Positions 60,374 through 64,000 of a stretch of 64,000 nt of DNA are shown in pieces. The stretch lies in NCBI GenBank assembly GCA_023384675.1, contig JAHDVK010000001.1:338404-402403 (forward strand), read 5' to 3'. The DNA is from Bryobacteraceae bacterium (GTDB lineage Bacteria; Acidobacteriota; Terriglobia; Bryobacterales; Bryobacteraceae). The translations under genes and the position numbers were made by a program. Each line of letters starts with the position of its first letter. Positions within the stretch are counted from its first letter, which is position 1. The notes below the pieces were generated by a model that was given only the letters and a program-made list of their open reading frames with translations, ran no database searches and was not told the origin of the DNA.

Positions 60374-60787
60374 GTGGCGAAGACCAGGGCCAAAGCCGCT
60401 TACATGATCTCGGCCGTCGCCGAGAAATACGAAATCCACCCGCAAACATTGCGGATGTACGAGCGCGAGGGGCTCCTGAAACCCTCCCGCAGCGACGGCA
60501 ATACGCGCCTGTACACCGACGGCGACTTGCAGCGGCTTGAGGTGATCCTCGAACTCACGCGCGAACTCGGCGTGAACCTCGCCGGCGTCGAGATTATCCT
60601 CAACATGCGCGAAAAAATGGCCGCCATGCAGGCCCAGATCGAGCAGTTCGTGGCCGAATTGAACCGGGAACTCACACGTAAGGTGCGCCCGGAGGATCCG
60701 GGCGACCGGCACGCGCTCATGCGGGTGGCCCAGGTCGAAGAAGCCGGCCCCGCCCCGCCCCGCCAGGCCCGCAAAGCGCGCGCTTAA
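60374..60787 (+). CDS. hspR: MerR-family heat-shock repressor HspR
   Basis: This 137-residue repressor has a MerR-type winged HTH (YMISAVAEKYEIHPQTLRMY, then EGLLKPSRSDGNTRLYTDGD), followed by a coiled-coil dimerisation helix (ILNMREKMAAMQAQIEQFVA). In actinobacteria HspR represses dnaK operons at HAIR sites with DnaK as corepressor. A clear HAIR site is not visible upstream of dnaK here, so the operator may differ. The start is a GTG at 60374. Confidence 0.85.
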   Translation: MAKTRAKAAYMISAVAEKYEIHPQTLRMYEREGLLKPSRSDGNTRLYTDGDLQRLEVILELTRELGVNLAGVEIILNMREKMAAMQAQIEQFVAELNRELTRKVRPEDPGDRHALMRVAQVEEAGPAPPRQARKARA

Positions 60788-60833
60788 ATCGCGCGCGCGA
60801 GCGGCTACAATGGGGAATCCGCCCGATTCCACC

Positions 60834-63317
60834 ATGTCTTTGAAGAAGATCTCCCTTGCTGCTCTGGCCTTGGCCGCTTTGCCCTGCGGGCTGGAAGCGC
60901 AGGCGCTGCGCCGGGCGCCGGGGTCCGCCGAACTCAAGCACCGCATCGAAAAACTGCGCACGATGGGCCGCGTTTTGATGATTGCAGCCCATCCGGACGA
61001 TGAAAACACGGCGTTTTTGGCCTACTGCGCACAGGGGCGCAAGCTGCGCACCGCCTATCTGTCGCTCACCCGCGGCGAGGGCGGGCAAAACCTGATCGGC
61101 AGCGAGCAGGGCACCCTGTTGGGGGTGATCCGGACCCAGGAACTGCTGGCGGCGCGCCGGATCGACGGCGCGGAGCAGTTTTTCACCCGCGCGATCGACT
61201 TCGGCTTCAGCAAAAGTGCGCAAGAATCGCTCGAAAAGTGGGGAAAAGACGAAGTTTTGGGCGATATTGTGCACGTTATTCGCGAGTTCCGCCCCGATGT
61301 GATCGTCAACCGCTTCTCCGGCACGCCGCGCGATGGCCACGGTCATCACCAGGCCTCGGCGATGCTTGGCCGGGAGGCGTTCGCCGCCGCGGCAGACCCG
61401 GCGCGGTTTCCCGGACGCGGCCAGCCCTGGCAGGCTAAACGCTTGCTCTGGAACGGTTTCAGCTTCTCCCGCGCGCAGGAACAGGAATTGGAGCGGATGC
61501 CCAAGGGTTTGCGGGTCGATCTGGGTGAATTTGACGCGCTTCTGGGCTATTCCTACGGCGAACTTGCGGGCATCAGCCGCAGCCAGCACCGGAGCCAGGG
61601 CATGGGCGCGGCGGAACGCCGGGGCAGCGTGGCGAACTTCCTTTTCGCGGTCGAAGGCGAGCCAGCCGGGCAGGACTGGCTCGAAGGCATCGAGCTCACC
61701 TGGAACCGCGTGCCCGGCGGCGCAGCGGTGGCCGAGGCGCTGGCGCGGGCGGAACGCGAGTTCGACGTAAAGCGTCCGGAGCGGGCGATACCCGCGCTGG
61801 TGGAAGCGCGGCGGCGCATCGCGGCTCTCAAACATCCCGACGCGCAGGCGCGCATCGCGGAAGCCGATGAGGCGATTGCCTTGGCGGCCGGGCTTTGGCT
61901 CGACGTCAGCGTGAACACGCCGGAAGCCGCGCCGGGCCAGAGCATCCGCCTCGCGATGACGGCGGTCAGCCGTCTGGCCACGGGCGTGAGCCTCGAAAAA
62001 GTGGCTTTGAACGGCATGACGGGCGCGCCTGTCTTGTGGAACGAACCCACGGAACTTGAACGAAACAGAGCACTGACGCATTCGGGCGGGATGAGCATTC
62101 CCAGGAACCAGGAATGGACGCAACCCTACTGGCTGGCGCATCCGGCGCAGGGCAACCTCTACGCCGCCAGCCGCGCCATGACGGGCGAGGCCGAAGGCGA
62201 TCCGGCGCTGATGGCGGAATTTCACCTGCGGGTTGAGGGCGAACGGATCACGCTGCGCCGCCCGGTGGAGAACCGTTATGTGGACCGCGTGCGCGGCGAA
62301 TTGACCCGGCCTTTCAGCGCGACGCCCCCGGTGGCGGCGCGCATCGCCGCCGCCTCGCTGCTTTTCCCCGACGCGAGACCGCGCCCGGTGACGGTAGAAG
62401 CCCGGGCGCTGACCGATACGGCGAGCGCCACGCTCCGGCTGAAAGCGCCCGCGGGCTGGCGCGTGGAGCCGGCCGAGGTCCGCTTCGAAGCCAAGGAAAA
62501 GGGTGAGCGGAGATCCTTTATCTTCACGGTCACGCCGGGCGAAGGTTCGGGGCAGTTGGAGATCGAAGGCGCGCACGATGTGGTCCGCATCGAATACGAG
62601 CACATCCCGCCGCAGACGATTCAACCGCCGGCGGTGGCGCGCGCGGTGCGGGCCGATGTCCGGCTGGCCGCGAAGCGCATCGCCTATGTGATGGGCGCGG
62701 GCGACGACGTGCCCGCGGCGCTGCGCCAGATGGGCGCCGATGTGGAGCTGCTCGACGCGGCGGCGCTGGCGCATGGCGATTTTTCCCGGTTCGACGCCAT
62801 TGTCACGGGTGTGCGCGCCTGGAATGTCCGTGAGGATCTGCGCGCCGCCCATGAGCGTCTGAAAGAATTCGCCCGTAACGGCGGCACGGTGGTGGTGCAG
62901 TACAACATCCAGGACGGCGTCTTTTTTGGCAGCGAGGCGGGGACGCTGAAGAATCTCGGGCCGCTGCCGGTGCGCATCAGCCGCGACCGCGTCACGGTGG
63001 AGGAGGCGCCGGTGAAGATGCTCAAGCCGGAACACGCGCTGTTCCGCGCCCCGAACGCGATCACGCCAGCCGATTTCGACGGTTGGGTTCAGGAGCGCGG
63101 CCTCTATTTCCCCGGCGAATGGGACGCGGGCTACGATGCGCTGCTCGAGATGAACGATCCGGGCGAGGAGCCGTTAAAAAGCGGCCTGCTCGCGGCACGC
63201 ACAGGCAAGGGACTGTACGTGATCACCTCGTTGAGTTTCTTCCGGCAATTGCCCGCAGGCGTGCCGGGAGCCTTCCGCCTGTTTGCGAACCTCGTGAGCG
63301 GAGGCAAAGCGCCATGA
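60834..63317 (+). CDS. Exported PIG-L family deacetylase with large C-terminal extension
   Basis: This 827-residue protein has a Sec signal (residues 1-23, ending GLEAQA) and an N-terminal PIG-L/LmbE zinc deacetylase domain. The domain has the motif AAHPDDEN (H53, D55, D56) and a downstream DGHGHHQAS histidine. PIG-L enzymes remove acetyl from N-acetylglucosamine-type sugars. The remaining 550 residues comprise beta-sandwich-like segments and a C-terminal flavodoxin-like or ThuA-like stretch (VTGVRAWNVREDLRAAHERL). A TACAAT box at 60806-60811 sets a short leader. It overlaps the next gene by 4 nt. Confidence 0.83.
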   Translation: MSLKKISLAALALAALPCGLEAQALRRAPGSAELKHRIEKLRTMGRVLMIAAHPDDENTAFLAYCAQGRKLRTAYLSLTRGEGGQNLIGSEQGTLLGVIRTQELLAARRIDGAEQFFTRAIDFGFSKSAQESLEKWGKDEVLGDIVHVIREFRPDVIVNRFSGTPRDGHGHHQASAMLGREAFAAAADPARFPGRGQPWQAKRLLWNGFSFSRAQEQELERMPKGLRVDLGEFDALLGYSYGELAGISRSQHRSQGMGAAERRGSVANFLFAVEGEPAGQDWLEGIELTWNRVPGGAAVAEALARAEREFDVKRPERAIPALVEARRRIAALKHPDAQARIAEADEAIALAAGLWLDVSVNTPEAAPGQSIRLAMTAVSRLATGVSLEKVALNGMTGAPVLWNEPTELERNRALTHSGGMSIPRNQEWTQPYWLAHPAQGNLYAASRAMTGEAEGDPALMAEFHLRVEGERITLRRPVENRYVDRVRGELTRPFSATPPVAARIAAASLLFPDARPRPVTVEARALTDTASATLRLKAPAGWRVEPAEVRFEAKEKGERRSFIFTVTPGEGSGQLEIEGAHDVVRIEYEHIPPQTIQPPAVARAVRADVRLAAKRIAYVMGAGDDVPAALRQMGADVELLDAAALAHGDFSRFDAIVTGVRAWNVREDLRAAHERLKEFARNGGTVVVQYNIQDGVFFGSEAGTLKNLGPLPVRISRDRVTVEEAPVKMLKPEHALFRAPNAITPADFDGWVQERGLYFPGEWDAGYDALLEMNDPGEEPLKSGLLAARTGKGLYVITSLSFFRQLPAGVPGAFRLFANLVSGGKAP

Positions 63318-63439
63318 TGGATGAGCACGAGCGCCCGCCGGTGTTTGGCTCCTGGCGGCGGCTGTATACCGCCGTAGTGATCTATCTGGCGGCGGTGATC
63401 GTGCTCTTCACGGTCTTCACGAAGGTGTTCAACCGGTGA
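63314..63439 (+). CDS. 41-residue membrane protein between deacetylase and symporter
   Basis: This tiny protein has a hydrophilic start (MMDEHERPPVFGSWRRLYTA) and one transmembrane helix (VVIYLAAVIVLFTVFTKVF). It is coupled at both ends, by ATGA to the deacetylase and by GTGA to the symporter. Because of its place and shape, a small accessory subunit of the sodium:solute symporter is the most likely role; this is inference. Confidence 0.72.
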   Translation: MMDEHERPPVFGSWRRLYTAVVIYLAAVIVLFTVFTKVFNR

Positions 63440-64000
63440 CGCCGCTCGACTGGTTCGTGCTGGCGGGTTCGCTTGCCGGGATTGTCCTTTATGGGCTGTG
63501 GCGCGGGCGCGGTAGCGATACCACACAGAAGTACCTGCTGGCCGGCAAGACGATGCCCTGGTACGCCATGGCGCTGTCGATCATGGCGACGCAGGCGAGC
63601 GCCATTACGTTCATCTCCACCACGGGTCAGAGCTACGTGGACGGGATGCGCTTCGTGCAGTTCTATTTCGGCCTGCCGCTGGCGATGATCATCATTGCCG
63701 CCTACGTGGCGCCGAAGTTTCATTCAAGCGGCGTGTACACCGCCTACGAATACCTGGAGCGGCGGTTCGATGCGCGAACCCGCGCGCTGGTAAGCGTCGT
63801 GTTCCTGATCCAGCGCGGCCTGGCCGTGGGCGTGGCGCTATCGGCCCCGGCACTGGTGCTGACCGTTCTTATGGGCTGGCCCAGCGAGTGGACCACGCTG
63901 CTGATGGGCCTCACGGTGATCGGTTACACCGTTTCCGGCGGCATCGCGGCGGTGACCTGGACGGACTTCGTCCAGATGCTCGTGATGACGCTGGGGCTGT
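63436..64000 (+). CDS. Sodium:solute symporter family protein, N-terminal part
   Basis: The first 188 residues of an SSS-family transporter run off the window. It starts with GTG at 63436 (TPLDWFVLAGSLAGIVLYGL) and shows KYLLAGKTMPWYAMALSIMA, the sodium-site region QASAITFISTTGQ, and FYFGLPLAMIIIAAYVAPKF. At least five helices are present. Together with the upstream exported deacetylase it may import a deacetylated amino sugar or related product. Confidence 0.85.
   Translation, partial: MTPLDWFVLAGSLAGIVLYGLWRGRGSDTTQKYLLAGKTMPWYAMALSIMATQASAITFISTTGQSYVDGMRFVQFYFGLPLAMIIIAAYVAPKFHSSGVYTAYEYLERRFDARTRALVSVVFLIQRGLAVGVALSAPALVLTVLMGWPSEWTTLLMGLTVIGYTVSGGIAAVTWTDFVQMLVMTLGL

Noticed and set aside
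60717-63035. 772-codon minus-strand frame opposite the PIG-L gene
   Set aside because: Its composition is that of an antisense frame, and the plus-strand gene has clear motifs and a signal peptide.

Overview
The window is a GC-rich chromosomal segment of a heterotrophic bacterium that looks like an Acidobacteriota member, most likely of the Solibacter/Bryobacter type. The evidence is a tandem array of very large Oar-like TonB-dependent receptors with an N-terminal carboxypeptidase-regulatory-like domain, many Tat- or Sec-exported oxidoreductases (Gfo/Idh/MocA, aldo/keto reductase, HpaI-type aldolase), a cytochrome/SUMF1 fusion, a sulfatase next to a sialidase, and toxin-antitoxin modules scattered between housekeeping genes. 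The taxonomic call is inference from gene content; no rRNA or tRNA gene was seen.

Layout. 1-7515: three tandem outer-membrane receptors (the first cut by the window edge), each followed by a terminator; the two complete copies share a promoter layout and a nearly identical 0.94-kb 5' block. 7588-10790: exported hydroxyacid dehydrogenase, exported HpaI-type aldolase and an MFS transporter. 10884-14072: small acidic protein, glycosyltransferase with a sigma-54 activator, and an RlpA-SPOR lipoprotein. 14277-14351: a 24-residue lysine/alanine peptide with its own strong promoter and terminator. 14420-20416: MidA-like methyltransferase, glgA, trxA, ilvD and small proteins. 20549-24135: DUF3237 protein, a Fic protein with a palindromic operator, dCMP deaminase, zinc ribbon, ApbE and a small membrane protein. 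24132-30330: cytochrome-SUMF1 fusion and Gfo/Idh oxidoreductase, divergent from an exonuclease/phosphatase-family protein, then the three-gene pnt transhydrogenase operon. 30547-33784: cysD-cysN-cysH sulfate assimilation, with a degenerate APS-kinase-like tail on CysN. 34216-43029: GNAT and NHL-type propeller genes, then a CusCBA-type Cu/Ag efflux operon with three extra small exported proteins. 43093-50875: a Phd/PIN module, an exported aldo/keto reductase, rplU-rpmA-obg, an exported methyltransferase, GDPD, and a Gfo/Idh plus TIM-barrel isomerase pair. 51039-53551: vapBC, then a brnTA cassette lying between two copies of the 3' end of a pfkB-family kinase gene. 53584-56814: EamA transporter, sialidase and sulfatase. 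57244-64000: dnaK-dnaJ-hspR, a large PIG-L deacetylase, a 41-residue membrane protein and a sodium:solute symporter running off the window.

Read together, the genes describe an organism that imports oligomers through TonB receptors, breaks down sulfated or aminated glycans outside the cytoplasm, assimilates sulfate by direct APS reduction and exports copper or silver. A recurring feature is a TAnnnT -10-like box ending 6-9 nt before the start codon with no clear ribosome binding site, which points to widespread leaderless transcripts. The least expected items are the pfkB 3'-end duplication around a brnTA cassette whose toxin gene has a stop at codon 2, the degenerate APS-kinase-like remnant on CysN, the 24-aa histone-like peptide gene, and the homogenised receptor array.
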